DNA of 64,000 bases from CAJQGY01 sp905478015. Lineage in GTDB: Bacteria; Pseudomonadota; Gammaproteobacteria; Magnimaribacterales; D2472. The stretch covers positions 434,001 through 498,000 of the forward strand of contig CALSPZ010000001.1 of assembly GCA_943788365.1 (NCBI GenBank). The letters run 5' to 3'. Position numbers and translations under genes: made by a program. Shown one piece after another: positions 52,824-61,756 of the stretch (the first letter of the stretch is position 1; each line of letters starts with the position of its first letter). The notes under the pieces are model-generated. The model was not told the DNA's origin, did no database searches, and was given only the letters and a program-made list of their open reading frames with translations.

Positions 52824-53431
52824 AAGACTTTTAGGATATTTATTGGTCTAATTTTTTGATTTAAAAGATAAAACATTGGTAACTGCTTGTTAGATTTTGC
52901 ATCTTCTAGGATGTTAAGCTTATCTTCATTAGGAATTACAACAAATATATTCTCTGTTTTAAGAATCATTGAAAGATTCATAGATGTTCTCATGTATTCA
53001 GGACTGCCTATCAAATCTGTTAAAATAATTGCTGGGTCTGCAAAATGATCTAAATAGTTTGTGGTTGAGATCATGGATGGAAATAATGATGCAAAATGCC
53101 CGTCTGGTCCCATGCCAATTATGGCCACATCAAATCTCTTTCTATCTTTAAGCAATAACTCATGATCGTTATTTAATGAAATGAATTTAGCATCAGCAGC
53201 TAAGTTTTTTAAAAGATGATTTTTTACTAAAAATTCATTCGAATCAGGGTGATCGTTATTTACTATACGATCATCAATAAGAGAAATTGTTATATTCTTC
53301 CAATCAAGCTTGGCTTGATTAAGTTCATGAAAAATTTTTAAAGGACTGCTGCCGCCGCACACCAAAAGACTAGCATGGCCTTCTTTAGCAAGAGATTGTT
53401 TTAAGATTTTAACAATATTTTTTGAAATCAT
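52820..53431 (-). CDS. pgl: 6-phosphogluconolactonase
   Basis: 203-residue DevB/Pgl-type lactonase, hydrolysing 6-phosphogluconolactone to 6-phosphogluconate, the step between Zwf and Edd. GGSSPLKIFHEL is the phosphate-binding loop and GMGPDGHFASLFP the signature containing the active His. Somewhat shorter than typical (about 230). It ends the gap-pyk-marC-pgl run, 8 bp after marC. Having zwf and edd in the neighbouring operon makes the pathway complete. Confidence 0.88.
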   Translation of the reverse strand: MISKNIVKILKQSLAKEGHASLLVCGGSSPLKIFHELNQAKLDWKNITISLIDDRIVNNDHPDSNEFLVKNHLLKNLAADAKFISLNNDHELLLKDRKRFDVAIIGMGPDGHFASLFPSMISTTNYLDHFADPAIILTDLIGSPEYMRTSMNLSMILKTENIFVVIPNEDKLNILEDAKSNKQLPMFYLLNQKIRPINILKVF

Positions 53432-53439
53432 AATTATAG

Positions 53440-54069
53440 TTAAACCAAATTAAATGAGTTTTGTATTCCAGTAATAACAAATTCAATAGCTAGTGCTCCA
53501 AGCAACAAACCAAATATTTTTTGAACAACTGTGATTATTGTTGGGCCAAGCTTGGAAGCAAGTTTAGATGATAGCCACATAGCAAGAGTTGCAAAAATAA
53601 GAACTGTAAAAATTGGTAAATATGATATTGCTGCATCGGCAATACTTTCATACTCCTCTTTTGATAGCAATAAACTTGTGGCCATTGCACCTGGTCCAGC
53701 TATCAAAGGGATAGCCAAAGGAAAAATTGCTATTGACTTAATAGTCTCATCATCAATGGCTGTATCTGCAGTATTCTGACGTCTCTCCTGCCTTTGTTCA
53801 AACACCATTTGGAATGCAATTACTATTAAAAAAAGTCCTCCAATTATCCTAAAAGAATCCATACTTATGTTCATCACTTCCAATATTGCTGTTCCGAAAA
53901 GCCAGAATGAAGATAGAACAATAAGAGAAACTATAGATGCTCTAATGTATATTGATCTAATTTGATCATTACTGAGACCGGTTGTTAGACCAGCAAAAAT
54001 CGGAATGAGTGATATGGGATCAATTGCAACAAACATCAATATCGTACTTTCAATAAAAGTATCAAACAT
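53440..54069 (-). CDS. MarC-family integral membrane protein
   Basis: 209-residue, six-helix inner-membrane protein of the MarC/UPF0056 family. FVAIDPISLIPIFAGLT near the N-terminus and FPLAIPLIAGPGAM mid-protein are the conserved family blocks. The function of the family is unresolved; despite the name it is not needed for antibiotic resistance in E. coli. It starts 1 bp after the pyk stop and is followed by pgl after 8 bp. Co-transcription with glycolytic genes gives no clear functional hint. Confidence 0.9.
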   Translation of the reverse strand: MFDTFIESTILMFVAIDPISLIPIFAGLTTGLSNDQIRSIYIRASIVSLIVLSSFWLFGTAILEVMNISMDSFRIIGGLFLIVIAFQMVFEQRQERRQNTADTAIDDETIKSIAIFPLAIPLIAGPGAMATSLLLSKEEYESIADAAISYLPIFTVLIFATLAMWLSSKLASKLGPTIITVVQKIFGLLLGALAIEFVITGIQNSFNLV

Positions 54070-54070
54070 T

Positions 54071-55489
54071 TTATATATTAATTATTTGAATTGCTTCAGA
54101 GTGCTCCTCTGAAAATATGCTTGAGACCATTATAAACTTTAAGTTCACTCCGTTTTTATTTCCATAATATTCCTTAAGAATTTTAGTTACTTTTTGGAGT
54201 GTTTTTTCATGATTGGAAAGTCCAGTTAAAAAATAAGGAATAGTAGATCCAACAAGAGATAGCTGTCTATTTGTTGACTTATTACCAGTAAAAACAAAAA
54301 TTGGTATCCCAAATGGTTTTGCATTTGAGATATATTGTGCTGTTTTTCCTGTTCTTGTTATTGCTATTATACCGTCAGCATTTATAGATTCAGCTAGATT
54401 TTTAGCAGTTACACCTATATGTTGCCAATCTGAATGTGGCACTAGGTTTGATTCATACCCTAAAGTTCTAAACTTTTCAGTTTTTACTGCTATAGATTTA
54501 AGTAAATTTACGCATTCCTTTGGATATTTCCCAATTCCTGTTTCGCCAGAGAGCATGACTCCATCAGCGCCTTCATAGATCGCGTTAGCTACATCTGTAA
54601 CTTCCGCTCTTGTAGGTGTTGGGTTTGAAATCATAGATTCAAGCAAGTGTGTTGCTACTATTGATCTTCTTCCCCATTTAGCACAAGCATACATAATTCT
54701 TCTTTGAATATTTGGAAGATCAACTAAACTGGTCTCTATTCCTAAATCACCTCTTGCAACCATGACGCCCCATGATGCTATGCAAATATCATGAATATTA
54801 TCCAACCCCTCTTGGTTTTCAATTTTTGCAATTATTTTTGCTGGCGATTTTCTTTTGTCTAATATTTTTTGCAGCTCCTCAAGATCCTCTTTATTTCTAA
54901 CAAAAGAAAGCGCAATAAAATCAACATTGTTATCTATACCAAAACTTATATCATCAAAATCTTTTGAAGTAATTGATGGGAGGTTAACTCTTACTCCAGG
55001 TAAATTTACGTGTCTTTTAGATCCTAGGGTGCCTCCATCAATAACTTTACAAAGAAGTGTCTCCTCATCCTTGGAAATTACACTAAAGTTAATAAGGCCA
55101 TTATCGACAGTTATTTTTGATCCTTTATTTACACTATGAATAAGATCTTTGTAGTTAATTTTGATAGATGAGGTCTCTACATCTATCTCATCACGGACAG
55201 TTAGAGTTACTTCGTCACCAACTTTAAGATCTACTGGAACCTCAGTATCTCCAGTTCTTATTTCTGGGCCTTGTGTGTCCAATAAAACACCAATAGAACC
55301 GTGCTTAGACTTGGGGTCTAAATTTATTTTATTAACCTTATCAATTACAGACTTTGCAAATTTATGAGTTGCATGAGACATGTTAATACGGACAACATTC
55401 ATCCCATTGTTATAGAGGCTTTTTAGCACAGGCATTGAGCTTGTTGCTGGACCAATGGTGCATATTATTTTTGTTCTACTAAAATCCAT
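54071..55489 (-). CDS. pyk: Pyruvate kinase
   Basis: 472-residue pyruvate kinase, PEP plus ADP to pyruvate plus ATP. TKIICTIGPAT opens the barrel, IIAKIENQEGLDNI contains the catalytic Lys and Glu, and VMVARGDLGIE is the signature motif. C-terminal allosteric domain present (about 345-470, SINADGIIAITRTGKTAQYIS). PykA- or PykF-type assignment is uncertain. It begins 75 bp after gap, and supplies pyruvate to the PDH next door. Confidence 0.97.
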   Translation of the reverse strand: MDFSRTKIICTIGPATSSMPVLKSLYNNGMNVVRINMSHATHKFAKSVIDKVNKINLDPKSKHGSIGVLLDTQGPEIRTGDTEVPVDLKVGDEVTLTVRDEIDVETSSIKINYKDLIHSVNKGSKITVDNGLINFSVISKDEETLLCKVIDGGTLGSKRHVNLPGVRVNLPSITSKDFDDISFGIDNNVDFIALSFVRNKEDLEELQKILDKRKSPAKIIAKIENQEGLDNIHDICIASWGVMVARGDLGIETSLVDLPNIQRRIMYACAKWGRRSIVATHLLESMISNPTPTRAEVTDVANAIYEGADGVMLSGETGIGKYPKECVNLLKSIAVKTEKFRTLGYESNLVPHSDWQHIGVTAKNLAESINADGIIAITRTGKTAQYISNAKPFGIPIFVFTGNKSTNRQLSLVGSTIPYFLTGLSNHEKTLQKVTKILKEYYGNKNGVNLKFIMVSSIFSEEHSEAIQIINI

Positions 55490-55564
55490 AATTATTATGT
55501 ATAAAAATATATTCGCATATTAATGCAAAAAAGATAAAGAAAATAGTGCTTGTATAGCTTTCTT

Positions 55565-56602
55565 TTATACAGACTTTTGCAACTCAGATTGAGCCATCTT
55601 TGAAATATGGATTGCTAAATCGATTAGCCTATTGCTGAATCCCCATTCATTATCATACCAAGCAAGTATTTTTGTTTGATTTCCTATTTTTGTTATGTGA
55701 TTTGCATCAAAGACACATGATGCTGTTTCATTCATAAAATCTGAACTAACCAAAGGAATTTCATTATAGGAGAGTATTCCTTTAAGTCTTGTATCAGACT
55801 CATCTTTTAGGACTTGGCATAGTTCTTCTTCAGTAAAATCTTTTTCTGTTTCAAATGTTAGATCAAGTAAAGAAACATTTAATACAGGTACTCTTGTAGC
55901 CATTCCATTTAACTTTCCTTCAAGCTCTGGAATAACTAATCCTATAGCTTTGGCTGCTCCTGTTTTGGAGGGTATTATTGACGCAGAGGCAGCTCTTGCC
56001 CTATAAAGATCTGAATGAGCAACATCCAAAAGGCTCTGATCATTAGTGGCAGCATGAACTGTATTAATAAGACCACTTTTTATCGTAAAATTTTTATGTA
56101 TTACATCGGCTAGGGGTGCAAGACAGTTGGTTGTGCAGGATGCATTTGAAATAATCTTATCGTTTAAACCAAGTTTATTATGATTAATACCAAAAACTAT
56201 TGTTTTATCAGCACCGCTACAAGGAGCAGAAACTATAACCCTTTTAGCCCCAGCCTTTATATGAGCGCTAGCAGCCTCTTTTGAGGTAAATAGGCCTGTG
56301 CATTCAAAAACAACGTCTATCCCAAGCTCCTCCCATGGAAGATTATTGGGATCTCTTTCTGAAATATAATTTATGGATTTACCATCAACAACAATCTTGC
56401 TGTCAATTGTTGAAATAGCATTACTTATCTTTCCATGAATGGAGTCATACTTTAATAAGTGCGCGTTAGCATCGACATTACCTAAATCGTTAACAGCAAT
56501 CAATTCAAGATTGCCATCCCCGCCCTCAAGACAATCTGCTTCAATTAGCTGCCTAGTTAAGTTCTTACCAATTCTACCGAAACCATTAATTGCTACTTTC
56601 AT
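55565..56602 (-). CDS. gap: Glyceraldehyde-3-phosphate dehydrogenase
   Basis: 345-residue NAD-linked GAPDH. The N-terminal VAINGFGRIGKNLTRQL is the Rossmann site, and SNASCTTNCLAPLADV contains the catalytic Cys. AAKAIGLVIPELEGKLNGMATRVP and WYDNEWGFSNRL are the C-terminal signatures. Catalyses GAP to 1,3-bisphosphoglycerate; the GAP arises from Eda. A HexR-like palindrome lies 11 bp upstream of the ATG (56613-56627). Head gene of the gap-pyk-marC-pgl run and divergent from oadG by 110 bp. Confidence 0.97.
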   Translation of the reverse strand: MKVAINGFGRIGKNLTRQLIEADCLEGGDGNLELIAVNDLGNVDANAHLLKYDSIHGKISNAISTIDSKIVVDGKSINYISERDPNNLPWEELGIDVVFECTGLFTSKEAASAHIKAGAKRVIVSAPCSGADKTIVFGINHNKLGLNDKIISNASCTTNCLAPLADVIHKNFTIKSGLINTVHAATNDQSLLDVAHSDLYRARAASASIIPSKTGAAKAIGLVIPELEGKLNGMATRVPVLNVSLLDLTFETEKDFTEEELCQVLKDESDTRLKGILSYNEIPLVSSDFMNETASCVFDANHITKIGNQTKILAWYDNEWGFSNRLIDLAIHISKMAQSELQKSV

Positions 56603-56612
56603 AATCTATTTT

Positions 56613-56627
56613 TGTAAATAATTTACA
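56613..56627. promoter_or_regulatory. HexR-like operator upstream of gap
   Basis: TGTAAAT-A-ATTTACA, a perfect 7-bp inverted repeat around one base, matching 14 of 15 positions of the HexR consensus as I remember it. It is 11 bp from the gap start, overlapping where the ribosome-binding site would lie, so bound protein would block gap; it also lies in the gap/oadG divergent spacer. Confidence 0.6.
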
Positions 56628-56712
56628 TTTATTACTTTAATATGTCCTAATTGTATATTATTTCCAGTGATTAATATATAATGTTGAGGTAAAATCTTTC
56701 AAAAATTAATAT

Positions 56713-56931
56713 ATGCAAATGTCTAAATTACTTGAACAAGGTATTGAGCTAATGCTAGCTGGAATGCTTACAGTCTTCTTTTTCTTATGTATTTTAATCA
56801 TTTCAATAAACTTTTTTGCATTAATTCTAAATAAAAAAAATGATGACCTGCCTGACTCTAAAGGCAGTGCATTGGGTGAAATAAATACTAATCATATGAG
56901 AATTATTAAAGAAATTGGAGATAGGATTTAA
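56713..56931 (+). CDS. oadG: Oxaloacetate decarboxylase gamma subunit
   Basis: 72-residue small gamma subunit of the Na+-pumping oxaloacetate decarboxylase. One membrane helix at about 16-40 (MLAGMLTVFFFLCILIISIN) followed by a short hydrophilic C-terminus that in the family binds the alpha subunit and zinc. Length suits OadG (about 80). ATG 56713 chosen; an alternative ATG at 56719. One bp separates its stop from oadA. Confidence 0.88.
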   Translation: MQMSKLLEQGIELMLAGMLTVFFFLCILIISINFFALILNKKNDDLPDSKGSALGEINTNHMRIIKEIGDRI

Positions 56932-56932
56932 T

Positions 56933-58699
56933 ATGAATGACACAAACAGAAAAATTGGCATTACCGAAGTTGTACTTCGTGATGGACATCAATCATTGCT
57001 TGCAACAAGATTTAGGTTTGAGGATATGGAATCAATACTCAAGCAAATGGATAATATTGGATATTGGTCTGTAGAATCTTGGGGTGGAGCGGTGTTTGAT
57101 TCTTGTATAAGGTACCTTGGCGAAGATCCGTGGGAAAGAATTCAAAAAATTAAAAAATTGATGCCAAGGACCCCACAGCAAATGCTTTTAAGAGGCCAAA
57201 ATTTGCTTGGCTATAAGCATTATGGTGATGACGTTGTTGATAGATTTGTTGAAAAAGCTAAGATTAACGGGGTAGATGTTTTTAGAATATTTGATGCCAT
57301 GAATGATGTGCGCAATCTTGAACAAGCTATTAAATCAACTCTCAAACATAATGGTCACGCGCAAGGGACTATCTCCTATACCACTAGTCCAGTTCATAAT
57401 ATAGAGAGATGGATTGAGCTTTCAAACAAAATCCAAGATATGGGTGCAGATTCTTTAGCTATCAAGGACATGGCAGGTCTTTTAACACCCTATGTTGCAT
57501 TTGAGTTAATCTCTAAGTTGAAAGAAACTATCGATATTCCTATTCATCTTCATTGCCATGCAACAACTGGGATGTCTACTCCAACAATTATTAAAGCCAT
57601 AGAGGCTGGTGTTGATAATATAGATTCATCGATATCTACTATGAGTATGACTTATGGACATACAGCAACTGAAACAGTTGTTGGTATGTTAGAGAATACA
57701 AACTTTGATACTGGATTAGATCTAGATAAATTTGTTCCTGTAGCAAACCATTTCAAAAAGATTAGAGAAAAATACTCATCTTTTGAAGGCTCCCTTAAGG
57801 GAGTTGATGCAAGAATTATCTCCTCTCAAGTTCCTGGAGGAATGCTTACAAATCTTGAGAATCAGCTTAAGGATCAAAATGCTATTGAGAGATTTGATGA
57901 GGTTATAGAAGAGATACCTTTGGTGAGAAAAGACCTTGGGTATATTCCATTAGTTACACCAACATCGCAAATTGTAGGTACTCAAGCAGTTATAAATGTT
58001 CTAAGCAACTCAAGATACTCTACTATAACTAATGAAACTGAGTCAGTACTTAGAGGTGAGTATGGAGCAACTCCAGCAGAAGTTTCCTCAGAACTTCAAA
58101 TAAAAGCAATTGGAAATGACGAGCCTATTTCTTGCAGACCTGCAGACTTAATCTCCAATAATGAGTTTGGGTCGATCAAAGAGCAGTTTAATGAAATTCT
58201 AAAATCTGAGTCTCTTCAGGTGAGTAATAGTGATGAGAATGTTTTAACTTATGCCTTATTTCCAGAAGTTGGTACTACATTTTTTAAAAATAAAGGTAAT
58301 GCTGATTTCTTTGAAAAAGAGCCATTAGAGTTTTTTCAAACTGAATCAGAAATTTATAAAGTCTCTATTGATGGTAAAAATTATAATGTTGAGTATGCCA
58401 AAAATATGGATCCAATAATTCATAATTCTTCAGATAGCTTGGCATCTATAAATAAGAATGTAAAAAAAGAGATGTTAGGACAAAATGGTTTATCGATTAA
58501 CGCTCCTTTGGGCGGAAATATCTTCAAAGTAGAGTTTGAAGTAGGTGATGAAGTCGCAGAGGATGATGCTGTTATTATATTAGAAGCTATGAAAATGGAA
58601 ACTGCTATTAAACCACCGAAATCAGGAACTATATGCGCTATCAATGTCTCACAAGGTGATAAAGTAAATTCTGGTGATTCTTTATTTGAGATAGTATAG
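56933..58699 (+). CDS. oadA: Oxaloacetate decarboxylase alpha subunit (biotin)
   Basis: 588-residue carboxyltransferase-plus-biotin carrier. The N-terminal TIM barrel has VLRDGHQSLLATRFRF, with the metal-ligand Asp and His, and LHCHATTGMS and the FRIFDAMNDVRN segments. A C-terminal biotinyl domain ends with ILEAMKMETAI, Lys being the biotin site. ATG at 56933, preceded by AGGATT, is 1 bp after oadG; a longer TTG-led frame was rejected. Oxaloacetate to pyruvate drives Na+ export. Confidence 0.95.
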   Translation: MNDTNRKIGITEVVLRDGHQSLLATRFRFEDMESILKQMDNIGYWSVESWGGAVFDSCIRYLGEDPWERIQKIKKLMPRTPQQMLLRGQNLLGYKHYGDDVVDRFVEKAKINGVDVFRIFDAMNDVRNLEQAIKSTLKHNGHAQGTISYTTSPVHNIERWIELSNKIQDMGADSLAIKDMAGLLTPYVAFELISKLKETIDIPIHLHCHATTGMSTPTIIKAIEAGVDNIDSSISTMSMTYGHTATETVVGMLENTNFDTGLDLDKFVPVANHFKKIREKYSSFEGSLKGVDARIISSQVPGGMLTNLENQLKDQNAIERFDEVIEEIPLVRKDLGYIPLVTPTSQIVGTQAVINVLSNSRYSTITNETESVLRGEYGATPAEVSSELQIKAIGNDEPISCRPADLISNNEFGSIKEQFNEILKSESLQVSNSDENVLTYALFPEVGTTFFKNKGNADFFEKEPLEFFQTESEIYKVSIDGKNYNVEYAKNMDPIIHNSSDSLASINKNVKKEMLGQNGLSINAPLGGNIFKVEFEVGDEVAEDDAVIILEAMKMETAIKPPKSGTICAINVSQGDKVNSGDSLFEIV

Positions 58700-59986
58700 A
58701 TGTCATTTAATGAAATAATTTCAAGCTTCGGCATATTTAGCATCACAACGCCTCAAGTTTTAATGCTTTGCGTTGGCCTTCTTCTTTTATATCTAGCGAT
58801 AAGTAAAAAATTTGAACCATTACTCCTCCTTCCAATTGGTTTTGGAGCCATTCTCACTAATATTCCTGAGATTGGACTATCGTTAAGTCCGATTGAGAGG
58901 CTCTTGTATGAGAATAATATTGAGGATATTCAGGCTCTTGTTGCAATCATTAATATTGAACTAATAAATTTAGAGGGTTACATCAAAACCGCCTCATATA
59001 TTGAATTAAGTCAATTAAATAATCTGGCTCTCAATATGGGATACAAGGCTGGAATTTTATATACATTTTACAATGTTGCTATAGGTTCAGGGATTGCACC
59101 CCTGCTGATTTTCATGGGTGTTGGGGCTATGACAGACTTTGGTCCTCTATTGGCGAATCCTAAAACTTTAATACTTGGCGCTGCTGCACAATTCGGTATT
59201 TTTGCAACTGTCTTAGGAGCGCTCTTACTTGATCAATTCGGCATTATTACTTTTACTCTAAAGCAAGCAGCTGCAACTGGAATTATTGGCGGAGCTGATG
59301 GCCCAACTGCAATATATGTATCCTCAATCCTTGCACCAGAGCTTCTTGGAGCTATAGCTGTTGCAGCATACTCCTATATGGCACTTGTTCCATTAATTCA
59401 ACCTCCAATAATGAGAGCATTAACTACTGACAAAGAAAGAGTCATTGAGATGGTTCAGCTAAGAGAAGTTTCCCAAAGAGAAAAAATAATATTTCCAATA
59501 TCATTGTTACTTATAGTTGGACTTCTATTGCCAAGCGCTGCACCCCTTCTTGGCATGCTTTGCTTAGGGAACTTAATGAAAGAATCTTTGGTTGTAGAGA
59601 GACTTAGTGAAGTTGCGCAAAATTCATTAATCAATATAGTAACTATTTTTCTTGGTCTATCTGTTGGATCAAAGCTTGCTGCAGATAAATTCTTAACACC
59701 AGAAACGTTAGGTATTTTATTACTAGGTATAGTTGCTTTTGCAATTGGAACTGCATCAGGAATATTGGTTGCAAAGCTTATGAATGTATTTAGCAAAAAT
59801 AAAGTAAACCCTTTAATTGGGGCTGCAGGTGTATCAGCGGTTCCCATGGCTGCAAGAGTCGCGAATAAAGTAGGCCTTGAGTACAATTCACAAAACTATC
59901 TACTTATGCATGCTATGGGTCCAAATATAGCTGGAGTTATTGGCTCGGCAGTTGCTGCTGGAGTAATGATTAAATTCTTAGCTTAA
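58700..59986 (+). CDS. oadB: Oxaloacetate decarboxylase beta subunit (Na+ pump)
   Basis: 428-residue membrane subunit that decarboxylates carboxybiotin and pumps Na+. The N-terminus LAISKKFEPLLLLPIGFGAI is the OadB signature, followed by FMGVGAMTDFGPLLANP, IIGGADGPTAIYVSSILAPELLG and NPLIGAAGVSAVPMAARVANK, as in Klebsiella OadB including its insert near residues 55-110. ATG abuts the oadA stop. The stop is followed by the 339-bp spacer with the sRNA candidate. Confidence 0.97.
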   Translation: MSFNEIISSFGIFSITTPQVLMLCVGLLLLYLAISKKFEPLLLLPIGFGAILTNIPEIGLSLSPIERLLYENNIEDIQALVAIINIELINLEGYIKTASYIELSQLNNLALNMGYKAGILYTFYNVAIGSGIAPLLIFMGVGAMTDFGPLLANPKTLILGAAAQFGIFATVLGALLLDQFGIITFTLKQAAATGIIGGADGPTAIYVSSILAPELLGAIAVAAYSYMALVPLIQPPIMRALTTDKERVIEMVQLREVSQREKIIFPISLLLIVGLLLPSAAPLLGMLCLGNLMKESLVVERLSEVAQNSLINIVTIFLGLSVGSKLAADKFLTPETLGILLLGIVAFAIGTASGILVAKLMNVFSKNKVNPLIGAAGVSAVPMAARVANKVGLEYNSQNYLLMHAMGPNIAGVIGSAVAAGVMIKFLA

Positions 59987-60009
59987 TGTTTAAGAACTTT
60001 ATTTAAGGC

Positions 60010-60034
60010 AAAAAAAAACAGAGCACTGCTCTGT
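60010..60034 (-). terminator. Rho-independent terminator of the small RNA candidate
   Basis: A 7-bp stem (ACAGAGC with GCTCTGT, 3-nt loop) at 60018-60034, immediately followed on the minus strand by eight T. It lacks a T run on the + strand, so it belongs to the minus-strand transcript, not to oadB. Confidence 0.85.
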
Positions 60035-60229
60035 CTTAGTTCGAGTTCCTTTGGGGTCTAAAGTGAGAATTTCTTTAGCTCCTTGGATATTTTTCTCTTA
60101 TATCCTTGGTGGGTTTTTAAGCTCTTTTTTATCGTCAACTCTTAAAAACGCTTTTCTCCCTCTGGTCTCTTCCTTCTGATTCTCTCTAACTTCCGTCTGC
60201 ATTTGGTTGTTAGTCGGTTTCAGCAGGTA
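60010..60229 (-). ncRNA. Candidate structured small RNA with six ANGGA motifs
   Basis: The minus strand of the 339-bp gap holds a complete transcription unit of about 220 nt. It contains six GGA trinucleotides, each preceded by A-N (on + coordinates near 60192, 60171, 60157, 60103, 60080, 60047). Three hairpins are visible: 9-bp stem 60113-60121 with 60141-60149; 6-bp stem 60085-60090 with 60100-60105; 6-bp stem 60058-60063 with 60073-60078. The pattern of many ANGGA sites plus stem-loops and a terminator resembles CsrB/RsmZ-type RNAs that sequester CsrA/RsmA. A 34-codon frame (60098-60202) lacks a ribosome-binding site. Not verified against Rfam. Confidence 0.6.
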
Positions 60230-60235
60230 AAGTTA

Positions 60236-60263
60236 ATACTACGCTTATATTTTCGAAAGTCAA
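60236..60263 (-). promoter_or_regulatory. Promoter of the small RNA candidate
   Basis: -35 TTGACT (60258-60263) and -10 TAGTAT (60236-60241), spacing 16 bp, on the minus strand. Five of six and four of six match the sigma-70 consensus. Predicted start near 60229. Confidence 0.6.
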
Positions 60264-60325
60264 CACTTAATATGAAATAATTTTAAATTAATCCAACTTT
60301 TATTATATTTATATAAAATAAGCAA

Positions 60326-61465
60326 ATGAAAGCATTTTTACCTAACAAAGATCCTTTAAAAAAATACATCACGGAATCTAGATCTCTTCAAAAATTAGAA
60401 CATATTGCTTCAGAGCTACCAAAGCTTTTGCTGACTGGAAAAGTTCAGACAACTATAGATGGGTTATCTAAAAATGCATTATCTATAAAGCCCCTTCTCA
60501 AGACAAATAATATTCAAGAAATAAACCTTTCAATGGTTCATCTAAGTTTTATTGCACATGCCTATATATGGGGTGGTAAGAAGCCTAGCAAGTTACTACC
60601 TGAAGTTGTGGCAAAACCCTGGGTTGAGGTTTCAAATATTCTTGGAAGGCCACCAATTTTAAGTTATGCAAGTTACTGTTTGGATAACTGGTATAGGATT
60701 GATAAAAAACAGGAGATTTCTCTTGAAAATGTTGCATTGATTACCAACTTTTTAGGCGGTGTTGATGAGGATTGGTTTGTGACCATTCATGTGTGTATAG
60801 AACATGCAGCTAAAGAGGCAATTACTGCTGCATATGAAATTTCAAAACTTAAATCTAACAAGGATAATAAATTAGATGATGGCTTAAGAAGAATAATAAT
60901 GTCACTTAGAGAGGTTAATTCTATTTTTTCAAGAATGCCTGAAAAATGCGACCCTTATGTTTATTACCATAGGGTAAGACCTTTTATATTTGGAACAAAG
61001 GATAATCCTGATCTGAAAAAAGGTCTTATTTATGAAAATCAATTTAAAAATAAACCTCAATTTTTTAGAGGTGAAACTGGAGCACAAAGTAGTATCATGC
61101 CATTCCTTGATGGGGCACTGGGTATTTACCATACCAAAGATCATCTTAGGCATTATCTAAATGAAATGCGTGACTATATGCCTCCTGAGCATAGAAAAAT
61201 AATTGAGGAAGTAGAAAGCATATCAAGCGCAAAGGAGTTAATAGATAGTTCAAAAAGCTTAAAGATCAAATACAATAAGTGTCTTGAAGAAATAAGAAGG
61301 TTTAGATCTCTTCATTTAGAATTTGCTGCATCTTATATTCATAAGCAATCGCAAATTAAAAACCCTTTTGGAACTGGTGGTTCAACAATAAAGGGGACAG
61401 GCGGAACACCATTTATGAAGTATTTAAAAAAGCATAGAGACGAGACAGAAAAGCAGAAAAAATAA
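60326..61465 (+). CDS. Indoleamine 2,3-dioxygenase-family heme protein
   Basis: 379-residue bacterial homologue of indoleamine 2,3-dioxygenase, which oxidises tryptophan to N-formylkynurenine. RPPILSYASYCLDNW, then FRGETGAQSSIMPFLDGALG and the C-terminal GTGGSTIKGTGGTPFMKYL are family hallmarks. His330 in SLHLEFAASYI aligns with the proximal heme ligand (human His346, SYHLQIVTKYI). No kynureninase or formamidase gene is adjacent, so whether tryptophan is its true substrate is open. It stands alone, converging with the DUF1330 gene (stop codons abut). Confidence 0.88.
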   Translation: MKAFLPNKDPLKKYITESRSLQKLEHIASELPKLLLTGKVQTTIDGLSKNALSIKPLLKTNNIQEINLSMVHLSFIAHAYIWGGKKPSKLLPEVVAKPWVEVSNILGRPPILSYASYCLDNWYRIDKKQEISLENVALITNFLGGVDEDWFVTIHVCIEHAAKEAITAAYEISKLKSNKDNKLDDGLRRIIMSLREVNSIFSRMPEKCDPYVYYHRVRPFIFGTKDNPDLKKGLIYENQFKNKPQFFRGETGAQSSIMPFLDGALGIYHTKDHLRHYLNEMRDYMPPEHRKIIEEVESISSAKELIDSSKSLKIKYNKCLEEIRRFRSLHLEFAASYIHKQSQIKNPFGTGGSTIKGTGGTPFMKYLKKHRDETEKQKK

Positions 61466-61756
61466 TCAGCTCAGTCCCTCTACAATACTGAAGTACCTTG
61501 TTGATGAATTCCTTGTATAACTTAGAGCATCTTGATACTCGTCTGACTTATAGCAGTTCTTTGCTATTTGGTAGGATGGAAATTCAACAAGAACTGTTCT
61601 TTCAAATCCAGAGCCCTCAACTTCTTCCTGATCACCGCCTCTTATAATGAACTTTCCTTCAAATTTAGCAACAATATGTCCAGCTATTGAGACATACTTT
61701 TTATAGTCTTCGATGTTTGAAATATGAGCCCTCACAACCCAGTATCCTTTTTTCAT
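61466..61756 (-). CDS. DUF1330 family protein
   Basis: 96-residue small alpha/beta protein of DUF1330, a ferredoxin-like dimeric fold of unknown function. KGYWVVRAHISNIEDYKKYV opening and KFIIRGGDQEEVEGSGFERTV then VEFPSYQIAKNCYKSDEYQ are typical. Its ATG directly abuts the malate synthase stop, so the two are co-translated. Family members often accompany degradation genes. Confidence 0.88.
   Translation of the reverse strand: MKKGYWVVRAHISNIEDYKKYVSIAGHIVAKFEGKFIIRGGDQEEVEGSGFERTVLVEFPSYQIAKNCYKSDEYQDALSYTRNSSTRYFSIVEGLS

Noticed and set aside
59987..60034. Hairpin at 60018 as the terminator of oadB
   Set aside because: On the + strand no T run follows; the T run lies on the minus strand, so it terminates the sRNA transcript.
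60098..60202. 34-codon minus-strand frame inside the sRNA candidate
   Set aside because: No ribosome-binding site, starts in the purine-rich region, and its charged composition follows from the GGA-rich RNA; treated as chance within a structured RNA, though a dual-function RNA cannot be excluded.
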